Below, piece after piece: positions 33,979 to 45,100 of a DNA stretch of 64,000 nucleotides. Made by a program: the position numbers and the translations under genes. Positions within the stretch are counted from its first letter, which is position 1. Each line of letters opens with the position of its first letter. The notes below the pieces were generated by a model. It saw nothing but the letters and a program-made list of their open reading frames with translations, ran no database searches and had not been told where the DNA came from. Origin of the DNA: Phymorhynchus buccinoides (lineage: Eukaryota; Mollusca; Gastropoda; Neogastropoda; Raphitomidae); assembly GCA_017654935.2 (NCBI GenBank), contig CM065691.1, forward strand, positions 23,017,786 through 23,081,785, in the 5' to 3' direction.

Positions 33979-36256
33979 AGGGCCTGCTACACACATACGA
34001 TTTGAATCTGAATGCGGTGCGATTTTGACGATGCGAGTCATGATTGACGTGAAATTCATGTATTGGGTCTACTTGAGTAGAGCGAGCAAAAATGGCAGAA
34101 TTATTTTTAGACGGAAGAGAACCACCTGCTCAGCAAACTCAGTCAGCCTACAGAAAGAACCGCAGCACAGAAGACCAGCTGGCTTACCTTGTCCAGGAGG
34201 TCGAAAATGCCTTCCACGAAAAGAAGAAGGTACTGGCTGTCTTCGTAGACCTGACGAAGGCCTTTGACAAGGTGTGGAGAGAAGGCCTTCTTCTGAAGCT
34301 GCTCAACAAGAAAGTTGAAGGGAAGATGTACAACTGGAACAAAGACTTCCTCCAGTACCGCACAGCAAGAGTGAAACTAGACGGGAAGATCAGTCACCGA
34401 GTCACTCTTCAGCAGGGCGTGCCTCAAGGAGGAGTCATCTCCCCGACTCTCTTCCTCATCTTCATAGATGACATTGCGGAGAAACTGACCAAGCATGTCT
34501 CCATAGCCCTCCACGCTGATGACTTTGCTGCCTGGAATGCTGCAGAACATCTGTCAACTGCACACCACAGGATGCAGGCAGCACTGGATCATGTCGGAAG
34601 ATGGGCATCTGACTGGGGTGTAGAAATCAGCACCACTAAGACAGTCACTACAGTCTTCTCACTGTCATCCCTGCCAGAAACTGCAAAACTAAAGTTGAAT
34701 GAAAGAGAGCTGAAACAGGAAAACACCCCAACAGATCTGGGTGTGAAGCTGGACAAACGCTTGACATGGACCACTCATCTTAAAGAAGCTGAGAAGAAAG
34801 CCACCAGGAAGCTTGCCATCATGTAGAAGCTGGCCGGAACATCTTGGGGCGCAAACAGTAACATCTTACAGACGGTGTACAAGGGCACTGTAAGACCAGT
34901 CCTGGAATATGGCAGTTCTGCTTGGGCCACAGCATCCAAAACAAATGCAAATCGTTTGAACAAAGTGCAGAATGCGGGGCTACGGCTCATCACAGGCGGG
35001 ATGAAAACGACCCCCATCCAAACCATGGAAACGCACACCAGTTTGCGCCCTCTGGGAGACAGGAAAAGGTGCACATTCACAGTGAAAAGCTACTGAGAAT
35101 GCCTTCCCACCCTTTGCACTCTGAGATACAAAAGCCAACCAAGAACTGGCTGAAACGAACCAGCTTCAACCACCTCTCCTAAAGTCTTCACCACAGAAAT
35201 GAAGACTTGCTACCCGTCTCCTCTGCTGAAATGGAGATGCTACCCGATTTTGAGGAACCAGAAAACCTCCTGGAAGGGGTCTCAATCATCACTGAAGTTC
35301 CTGGTATAGAAAAGGACTGTCAAGCCCCCTACCCCCAGAAAGCTTTGGCAATGGAGATGATTGAGAATCAATACCACCCCAGTGAGTGGAGTCATGTCTT
35401 CACTGACGGATCCTCAGAAGGAGCAGTCAAGAACGGAGGGGCGGGCATCTTCATCAGGAAAACAGATGGAACACTGATTCCCAAGGCCTTCCCAACAGGA
35501 AGAATCTCTTCAAATTACCGAGCTGAAACATTAGCTCTGCCAACCCGCCACCGAATGTGGTCTTCTTCACTGACTGCAGATCTCTGCTTCAGGCACTCCA
35601 AAGCACCAGAAGTGAACAAGACCTGAAGAGCATCAAGAAAACCCTCCATGATCTCTCAAAACAGTCCTCCGTCACACTTCAATGGTACCCTCACTGTGGG
35701 ATCACTGGAAACGAGAAGGCTGACGCTCTCTCCAAAGCAGGAGCAGTTCAGTCATCCAGTGACCTACAGAGAAGACAAAACAATCATCCACAACCACTAC
35801 CGGTCCCAGTGGAAGAGAAGGCAGGGTGAAGACAGTGGTGTTGATGCAATCCACCGGCTCAACAGACACCAGCAAACAACCCTCTTCCGGCTGAGGACTG
35901 GCCACTGCAGACTGCTGAGCCACCTCAATCGACTCAAAATCACCCATACCGATGAATGTCCATGTGGTTCAGGATCCCAGACCCCTGAACACATACTACA
36001 ACACTGCCCAACACATGATGCTCTACGACGCCAAACCTGGCCGGGGGGGGGGGGGGGAGCTGCAGGTGCAGCTTTGGGGCAGCCGCACCAACCTGGAAAA
36101 GACAGTGGACTTCGTCATGGCGACCAATTTGAAAGTCTGACGCTGCCAGCTACATCGAACGCTGAAGAAGACGGAAGTATTTCACGTGAATCATGACTCA
36201 TGTGACCCAACCACATCGCATCCCCATACGATTTTATGCATGTGTGGCGTCAGCTG
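33979..36256. mobile_element. GGGCCTGCTACACAC MITE split by a LINE
   Basis: Left arm 33979-34117 and right arm 36169-36256 match the MITE at 23468-23961. The LINE fills the gap between two AGACGGAAG copies. Confidence 0.85.
34118..36168 (+). pseudogene. Degenerate non-LTR retrotransposon (RT plus RNase H)
   Basis: 5'-truncated LINE with reverse transcriptase motifs (SAYRKNRSTEDQL, VFVDLTKAFDKVW, GVPQGGVISPTLF, HADDF), a downstream RNase H domain (HVFTDGSSEGAVKNGG, SNYRAETLAL) and a Cys-rich C-terminal motif (CPCGSGSQTPEHILQHCP). An in-frame TAG at 34824 and frame changes between 35096 and 35650 break it. The 9-bp target duplication AGACGGAAG lies at 34109-34117 and 36169-36177. RNase H and a GAAGAAG-type end suggest the I/Nimb/Ingi group (inference). 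Not functional. Confidence 0.9.
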
Positions 36257-37316
36257 TACTATAGACAACACCGCTTTCAGAATTACAAGATGATAAAAAA
36301 GATTATTAAGAAATACTTTGCTTTGAAGGGGGCGGAGGGGGGGTGGGGGGGGGTAAGCAGGACAGCAGATCCTTTTCAGTTTTGGAATATCATATGGGAA
36401 AAGATTTACGATACCAGTACAATCTCAACATTGTTGCCACAAGTTTACAATAATGATCTATACAATCTGCAACTGTTCATCTGTATTTCACTTACTGACA
36501 ATGCTTAAAGTTAAAGCTCAAATAATAGTTATAATCTTGATAATAATAATAATAATCTTGATTATTAAAAAAAAAAAATCGGGACTTTCCTGGTATTGCA
36601 GTACCTCCTGGATCGTCCCACTATCTTTATAGTTATTAATGTCCCATATGTGCCTGTTCCAGGCCGGAGGACGTTAAACGAACTTTCATCAATAGTGAGA
36701 GAAGTAACTTCACTAGTAGTAAGTAGGCTGCAACGATGCAGCCAGTGCACAAACTTAACACACACACACACAGAATATTGCCTTGGATCTATTAAACAAT
36801 ATCCAAGGCTGCAGTTACTTTTTTCACCCTATTCAGTTACCAAGTATTGGTGCTCCGACATATGCAGCAGCTAAACTCTTTAAGCTTGTTGTGCTCGTTC
36901 TCATTTGTTTATGTTGCTGTTTTACTATGTGATTCTCAATAAAAAAAATTGTTTAAACCAGCAGCTAAACTCTCATCATGGTTTGCCAAAAAAACACTTT
37001 TCTTCAATGCTCACCACTATTACAGTTTAAAATGTTGCCAAAAAACAATACTTTCCTCAATATTGTTGCAGTTTATAATATATTCTGTATTTCTCAACCA
37101 GACAGCTGAAAATGAAAGTCTGCTTTTCTCCAGCATTTACAAAAGAACACTGTTTGGTCCCAAGTCTGAAATTATTCTAGATGATCAATACTCTCCATCA
37201 CTATAACGAAGAAAAAAGAAAAGATTCCTTTAAAATCGGACACATGAACACTTTCCACAGTTAAAATCCAATATTGAAAAACGTCAATAACACGAACACT
37301 ATCTGCTAAACCCACA
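36257..37316. other. KIDINS220 3' flank, no gene seen
   Basis: AT-rich sequence with a G-rich run at 36328-36352, (AAT)n at 36540 and a short CA run. Probably downstream of the KIDINS220 poly(A) site. Confidence 0.6.
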
Positions 37317-37322
37317 TTTATT
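37317..37322 (-). promoter_or_regulatory. Candidate KIDINS220 polyadenylation signal
   Basis: AATAAA on the minus strand, about 170 nt after the stop codon. It is the nearest canonical hexamer. Weak without transcript data. Confidence 0.3.
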
Positions 37323-37493
37323 TCCATAGAAGGAGATAAAGGCGTCTTTAATCAAGAGATTATCTCACTGAGATAAACCTACATATTGCCATAGCATCAA
37401 GTCACCAGTTCAAGAAGATTGTAAGTTGAGAATCATGTCACAAGTTGAACTCTGTGAACCTTTTCTTCAGCATCCGAACAGCCAAATTGTAGT

Positions 37494-38831
37494 TCACACA
37501 ATGGACTCTTTGTCTGTATCAGGACTAGCTCTCTCTGCCCCTTCCCCAATGAAAACATCAGGCGATCCAAGGGGCTGTGACAAACGATGCCAGGGTCCTT
37601 GGTCCCCGGCCGACTGCGACGGTTCAGGGCTAAAGGAAGACAACTGCACACCGGCGCTCTCCGAGTGCACCGATACCATCACCTCGTCCTCCAACCTGAA
37701 CGAAGAAGGGCTGCTGGGGGAACTTTCCTCTTCACTGCCCAGCGAAAACAGCGCTCGGGGTCTGCTGGGGGGAGAAGTCATCTCTATGGACACCAGAGTC
37801 TCCCTGCCAGAACCGCTCTCGGGAACAAACGCCTGACGGTCCCAGGCTGACTGAGGTTTCTGAGCGGTCTCCACCTGATCTTCAGCTGCTGGCAGCAGAG
37901 TGTCTTTCTCCGCTCCCATCTCCCCAACACCTTCCTCACTGTGGTGGCTGTCGCCGTGATGGTGGCCGTTATTATGATGGCTTTCGAAAGGGTGCATGAA
38001 CGGCCGCGCGATTTTCCCCAGCCCCGATGACAGGGTCCTTAAAAACTGTCTGTGGTGTTTGCTGTGATGAGAATCCGAGTGGAGGTCCGTCTCTTCGGCG
38101 CTGAGCGAGAGCTGGATGTTGGACGGCAGCCTCTGGAAGAGGAAGGATGGGGCGTGGGAGGCTCCTTCACCTGCACTGTCCTCAGGGCCATCAAGCACGG
38201 TAATCATACCCGACAAATGGGCCAGATCGGGTGAAGCCTCACTGGGTGGATTCTTCGTTGACTGACCCAAATCATCCTGAGCAACGCTCTGCTGAAGAGC
38301 GTCATCATCGCCCTCCGATTCCTCCTCAGAAAACTCTTCCAGCGCTTCGTGCAAGATGGCCGCCTCGTAGCTCAGCTGCTGCACGATGCTGTCGTTTCGC
38401 CGCATGCGCCTGCCCTTGGGTCCCACAACTCTTCCCTGCATGGAGCGGCCCCCTCTGTCTCTACTCTCACCACTACTACTACCACCACTACCACAGCTCA
38501 CATTCCCTCGAGAGGCGCTAGAAGTGGGCAACACGGCGGCGTTGTTGGCCACGTTTTTAGCAGCCTCCTGCTCGCTGAGCAGACAGCCGTGCCACTCTCG
38601 CAGGGAGAGGATGGCCGCTTTGAACAGCTGCCAGTCCCCGAATCGCATCTGCAGCACGGGCCTGAGCTCTTCCAGGTCGCAGTTCTGCAGCACCAGGCCG
38701 CTGACGTTGTTGTCCTGCACGTTCTTGGCGTAGTACGCCAGCACATTCGGGGTGACCCCTTTCAGCGTGCCCAGCAGGCAGCACACCTCTTCCATGTCCA
38801 GCTCTGACCAGCGCATCAGCAGGGACATGTC
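37494..38831 (-). CDS. KIDINS220: KIDINS220 last coding exon: SAM-like domain, tail, PDZ ligand
   Basis: 445 codons plus stop. Starts [20 protein letters not shown]; the first ~85 residues are a SAM-like fold ([31 protein letters not shown]). It continues with Ser/Gly, acidic ([13 protein letters not shown]) and His-rich ([16 protein letters not shown]) stretches and ends KESIV, a class I PDZ ligand like the vertebrate ESIL end. The acceptor is CTGTTGCAG. Two upstream acceptor copies are in frame. Confidence 0.93.
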   Translation of the reverse strand, partial: DMSLLMRWSELDMEEVCCLLGTLKGVTPNVLAYYAKNVQDNNVSGLVLQNCDLEELRPVLQMRFGDWQLFKAAILSLREWHGCLLSEQEAAKNVANNAAVLPTSSASRGNVSCGSGGSSSGESRDRGGRSMQGRVVGPKGRRMRRNDSIVQQLSYEAAILHEALEEFSEEESEGDDDALQQSVAQDDLGQSTKNPPSEASPDLAHLSGMITVLDGPEDSAGEGASHAPSFLFQRLPSNIQLSLSAEETDLHSDSHHSKHHRQFLRTLSSGLGKIARPFMHPFESHHNNGHHHGDSHHSEEGVGEMGAEKDTLLPAAEDQVETAQKPQSAWDRQAFVPESGSGRETLVSIEMTSPPSRPRALFSLGSEEESSPSSPSSFRLEDEVMVSVHSESAGVQLSSFSPEPSQSAGDQGPWHRLSQPLGSPDVFIGEGAERASPDTDKESIV

Positions 38832-39045
38832 CTGCAACAGTGACCACACAGTGCACAAAGTGAAGGGTGAAGCATCCACAGGATAAGAGTAAAATGTGTC
38901 CTGCAGTATTGACCAAAAGATACAGGGAAAACATTTACAGAATAAGAAATTTGACATGTCCTGCAGTATTGACCAAAACACACAGAGGAACATCTACAAA
39001 GCTAACAAAAATGTGTTGAAGAAAAATGATGACTGTGAGTGCGTG

Positions 39046-39125
<80 letters not shown>

Positions 39126-42100
39126 TGTGTATCTGTGCACGCCAGTCATTCATGTCCCACACTGTACGATCAGAAGATAGCAGAGGAAGCTTTTCTGAAT
39201 ATGGAATTTTTTTACAGTCGAGGTACCTTTTCAGAAGTGTACAATTCTGTAATACTGACAACTCACACTGGTGACAAATATACATAATCATTACATTACA
39301 TAACAAGAGTCAACATAAAATGCTAGTACAATATAGAACAAACAAACAACTACACGACAAGTGTAAAGTGGCGTTATTTTATTCACAAGAGACAAAATCT
39401 CTTGTGAATAAAATAACGCCACTTTACACTTGTCGTGTAGTTGTTTGTTTGTTGTATGTTCCAGTGACGTTGCAGTCTGTTTCATGAAGTATTATATAGG
39501 TTTGTCACCTCTGTATGTGTGAGCGTGATGAACTTTCTGATTATAATTTATTATTACAGAAAAAGTTAATCTATGAAATATGTGTCAGTAATTTGCTCAT
39601 TTACTTGCAAAACACGCACATTATTGTTGAATCATCATCCACCATTGCTGGTCAACATCTTTTCCTGAAACTGGAACTAGATAGAAAACAACAAAAACAT
39701 CACTCGTAATTTTTTTTTATAAAAATAATTATCACGAAACAGTTCAATGTCTTAACATGTCAAACAAACAAAAGAAAAAAAAAAAAGAAAAAAAAAATCC
39801 CAAAACTTTCCAAACTCAACTATTCGACTACTTTCTCTCAAACCACTTTAAAAATGTAAAACAAACAGTAAAGATACACAAAGCAACCACCTGTCACCTA
39901 CATTAAAAAACACTGAAGGGTGAGGCCTTGACGGCTGAGGAGCAGCACAGAAGGAAGCGTGGTGGGGTGTCAGTCGACCCGCGTTGACAGCAGCTAAACC
40001 AAAAATGGACTGTCCCATTGCGCTCGGAGGGGCAGCAGGAGGGTAGGAGGGGGTCGGCGTGAAACGACTAGGGGAGGAACCCTGAGTGGGCGGGCGACTC
40101 ATTGATAACAAGTCCGTCCCTGAAAAACTATAGGATGACTGGGGAGGGGCGGGTGGGGGGAAGGTCATGGACATCTCCTGGCGGATAAGGTCGTTCTGAT
40201 GTTCCGTCTCTGGCGGAAGAGAGAAAGATACAGAGAAAATCTGACAAGTCAAAATTGAAAGGACAGAAATGTTATTTTCTTCTTCTTCGTCGATCGCTCT
40301 GACAGTTTCCTGTCATTATGAGCGCAAATGCGTCATGCTGCCGTTATGCGCCTAAAAAAATAATCCCAGCATGTCCGTTTCAGCTGCAGAAAATATTTGC
40401 ATGAATTTTTAGAAAAAATACCGGAGAATGGTGGATCAAGGCAGAAAGATAGTAGATGACAGCAAGCAAAAGGAAAAGGCAGAGTCAAAGAGTGTGACAG
40501 ATTAGAGGAAATTACAACACAGAACTTCCAGAAGGTGGGGGAACTGTTTGTATACAAGACCCCCCAGAATCCCCACAGGGAAGTAATGTTTTTTTGAGAT
40601 AGCCAATATTTTGATAATTTTTGCCATAAGAAAGATTAAATTGGAATATAGTATTATGCGAATTCTATTATTGTGAATTAGCTGATTTTGTGTGGTACAG
40701 TACCTGTTTCGAGTCAGCTGGTTTACAGAACAGCTTGATGCAATAAACCATAATTCAAACAATGCATTCCTGTCTGAATGATTGATGGAGAAGAAGAATA
40801 CAAAGCTTTTATGTTGCACACAAAAAAGAAAAAAAGAGTGCACTTGCTCATCGTTTATTAACATACACGGCATATAACTAACATATAACAAATACAAGAT
40901 AAAATAAAGAACACAATCCGTCATATAGTATCAAGAAAAAGAAAGGATTACGAGAAATGAGGTAAAAAGTCAGATTATTGTAATTTGTAGGTTGAGTTTC
41001 AATTTGCAAAAGTATATCGTTGGTGAAATTCAAAAACCTCGTATCTCGTTTTGGGGGTGGGGAAGGTGGTTGAGTTAGACACATAGTCAGCTCTCTAATT
41101 TCCCGCCACCTTCCACCAAAAGCTCATATCTCTAACAACTTTCTCTAAATGAGGTTGTGAAAATAGACGAAAAACTCGTAAGTCCCGAATTCAGATCTAG
41201 TTAAGGACAAAAACCTTGTATCATCATTCTTTTCAAGTCCCAAAAAAAAAAAAGTAAAAGTAATTTGAACAAAATGCAGGACAAAAACTCACAATGTCTT
41301 GAACAACATATTCATCACAGTTAACTCATTCCATGCTGGCCAGTTGCTTACCCTTGCAAATGTTCTATACTGGCCGATTTGCATAGGTTACCAAAAAATT
41401 ATTTTCTAAATAATGCTAACAGATACAAACGTGAAATTTTGGCAATATGTACACAATATACAGGACTAACACCTGCAACAGTTTCAAAGCATCCACTTTA
41501 TTTGTTTTGATTTGTGATACTTTAAAATAAATGCATGTTTTGTCAAGCCAGGCATACTCATAATAGCGAAAATATAATATTAAGGTCCCAAAATAGCCTA
41601 CAACCAGCCAGTCAGTGTCGAGAGGCATGAATGAAACGTAGTAGTAGCCCTCTGAGCCACTTTGAAGCACGCATGACTGTTAACCTATGAACTATGAATT
41701 TTTAAAGTTCACATGCGATATCCCGTTACCTTAGTAACGAGGCGTTGTGTGCATGCCCTGCGACGAGAGCGCAGGTTAGTATAGAAAGAGTTAATCAATT
41801 GTGGTCAATGTGGTTAATTTTTAAAACTTTTTTTTCAATTTTTTCAAAACTACCAAAATTGAGATACGAGGTTTTAGAATTTCACTGACGATATGCTCAA
41901 TGTGTTGTCCTCAGTCGACACATTCTAAAAGGAGAAATATAAACCACACTTGCTCAACAATGACACCGCCTAGCAAAAAAGTAGCATAGTTTACAATCTG
42001 CATTAACATAAGCACCACAGCAAGACTGGATTAGCTCAGATTTCGAGTTTGCTTTTTTGCAAGTATCACCCACAAAATATAGGGATACAAAGACTATTCT

Positions 42101-45100
42101 TAATTTTCTCATTTGTTAATGCATAAAAACTAAAACTAGCGAGTACTTAATACTTTATTAAATTTTATAAAGTCATGAAATTTTGTGTTCAATTAGGATA
42201 AAACTAAAGTTGTGCATGGGGGGTACTTTTTTGTTTTTTTAACATACCGCACATGGGGGTGGTTAAAAGTAAAAGACACGTAAAGAAAAAGAAATCTGAA
42301 CAAATTTGCCACTCATTTGTACAACGATTCATCAAACTTTTCCTCACACTTTTTTTATATTACCTCCTGATGCACAGAATTCAATAACTCAGAAAACAAA
42401 AACCACCATAAGAATAAGGCTGTGTACAGATATACGCGGAAGTTCCGCTCGGAAACCCCATGAATAAGTAAAAGAAAGAAGGAAAAAAAAAAAAGTGCAT
42501 ACGTTTCTGCACGGAAAGTTCATTCACAGGATTTCTGCACGGAACGCGTATATATGAACGTGCCCTAACACTGGCACCCACCCCGCGCTCTAACACTGAC
42601 AAGGATACCCACCCAACCCCACGCCCTAACACTGGCAAGGGTACCCAGGGTACCCAACCCACCCCCCGCGCCCTAACACTGGCAAGGATACCCACCCAAC
42701 CCTGCGCCCTAACACTGGCAAGGGTACCCACCCCGCGCCCTAACACTGGCAAGGGTACCCACCCCGCGCCCTAACACTGGCAAGGGTACCCACTAACACT
42801 GGCAAGGGTACCCACCCACCCCCCGCGCCCTAACACTGGCATGGGTACCCACCCACCCCCCCCCACCCCCCGCGCCCTAACACTGGCAAGGATACCCACC
42901 CAACCCTGCGCCCTAACACTGGCAAGGGTACCCACGCCCTAACACTGGCAAGGGTACCCACCCACCCACCCACCCCTGCGCCCTAATACTGGCAAGGGTA
43001 CCCACCCTTTACCCACCCACCCTAACACTGGCAAGGGTACCCACCCACCCCTGCGCCCTAACACTGGCAAGGGTACCCACCCACCCCCAACACTGGCAAG
43101 GGTACCCCCCCACCCCCGAACACTGCCATCCACCCCGCTCTAACACTGGCAAGGGTACCCACCCACCCCCCAACACTGGCAAGGGTACCCACCCACCCCG
43201 CTCTAACACTGGCAAGGGTACCCACCCACCCCCCAACACTGACAAGGATACCCACCCAACCCCGCGCCCTAACACTGGCAAGGGTACCCACCCACCCACC
43301 CACCCACCCACCCAGGGTACCCACCCACCCCCACCCACCCCCTGCCAGTACCCACCCACCCACCCTAACACGGGCAAAAGTACCCACCCACCCACCCCAA
43401 CACTGACAAGGATACCCACTCACCCCAACACTGGCAAGGGTACCCACCCACCCCCCAACACTGACAAGGATACCCACCCACCCCCCAACACTGGCACCCA
43501 CCCACCCACAAAATCAATGCAACAGTCTCTAATCATTTTGTACAGGCACACAAACGATGGATGGAAATTTGACTTCTTTTTATTACGAGTTTGAAGTTGA
43601 CTTGCCCAGCAAAAAAAAGGTTAAAAAAACCAACCCCAAAGAGCAAACACTCAAATGACCAACCTCTGATGAGTTTTCGCAGGTAAGGGTCGAGGTTGAT
43701 GGTGCAGGGTAGGAACTTGCGGAGGTCCTCCACACTGAGGCGAGGCAAGCCCGGCGATTGGCTGGACAGAAACGCCTCCAGCTTCCGCGCGTTGCGGTCA
43801 ATCTCCAGCAAGGGCTCCGCTTCTTTGGTCGCGGGGATGCGGGGGAAAATTCTGAACAATTAAAACAGAATCAGGGTGTGTTTTGTTGTCGTTTTGTTTT
43901 AAAGGGGCACCTTGACGGAAGAGTTTTTGCAAGAAAAACGCTGAGATCACCAGGAAAACACCCTTTACAGAGATCGCAACACTCACTTTGCTCTGGTTTC
44001 CTAAAAATCAAACCGTCAAATCGGCGATTCCTCCTTGGCGGAGGTGCTCAAAGTCAAATTCTTTCAGTGAAAGAGAAGACATGTGCCTTCTCTTTTCTAA
44101 TGGCCCCCTGAGTCGCTTAGACCAAATCATGAAATTTCCACAATACAAGCCTTTTTATTTACAGTTTACCAAAAGGAGTTTCGCTCACAACAAAGGAAAT
44201 AGCTCCAATTTTTATTTTACTGCACTACAAAGAAGAAAAAAGCTACAACCGCTCCAGTGGCCTCCACCCACCCCGTCCAAAATGGCTTCTCTCTCCGGCA
44301 ACTCCGCCAAGGAGGAATCGCCGTTTTGACGTTCAATTTTTAGAAAACCAGAGCAAAGTGAGTGTTCCTATTCTTGAAAAGCCTGACTTTCTGGTGATCT
44401 TGACGTGTTTCTTGCAAAAACGTATCCGTCAGGGTCTACCTTTAAATTCTATCCAACGCTGAGTACATTTGAAAATTAAATCAAATTTTTTTTTAAACCG
44501 AAAAAAAGCAAGAATTGACCAACAGGAAACTTGATTTGCTTGATAGGTTTGATTAAAACAACAACAGAAGAATGTGAATGAGACAGTACCTGTCATCTAG
44601 TTTAAAGTTTATCTGATAGTTCGCTTTCAAAAAATATCATGGCGGCTTTTGCCTGATAAAAAGGACTTAATGAAAAGATCAGCAAAGATCAACAGGTAAA
44701 CGACTGGGAGTCGCTAACATCAAATGTTGGCGAAACATTGGAAAATTAACCATGCAAAGCACATTTAGCACCTGCAAAAGTTCATGTTATCAGACCAACA
44801 CATTCAATAATCACTGCAAAATCCATTTTATAAAAATAAAATAATAAAAATTCAAGAGCCATCCTACCTCTGATAAAGGGTATACAGACTGGTGCTGCTC
44901 TCTATCACGTCGAGCTCTTCAAACAGGTAGATGATCCAAGACACGCGATATGGCCATTGCTCTATGATGTTGATCCACGCCGCCAGCCGATGCCATTTGA
45001 AGTCAATGTTGTAGGCTCGCAAAAGCCGCGCTGCAAAAAAATCCAACATACCGTAATTTTCGGACTATAAGGCAATAATTTTTTCACAGACTGAGACCCC

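Noticed and set aside
34118..36168. Functional reverse transcriptase gene
   Set aside because: It has an in-frame stop, frame changes and a 5' truncation, so it is a dead copy.
39041..39300. Frames made of repeated Cys-Val or His-Thr
   Set aside because: They are (TG)n microsatellite translations. The same applies to 9108-9293 and 48047-48241.
42940..43501. Long minus-strand frames rich in Gly, Trp and Val
   Set aside because: They are translations of the C-rich minisatellite. Open frames arise because the repeat lacks stops.
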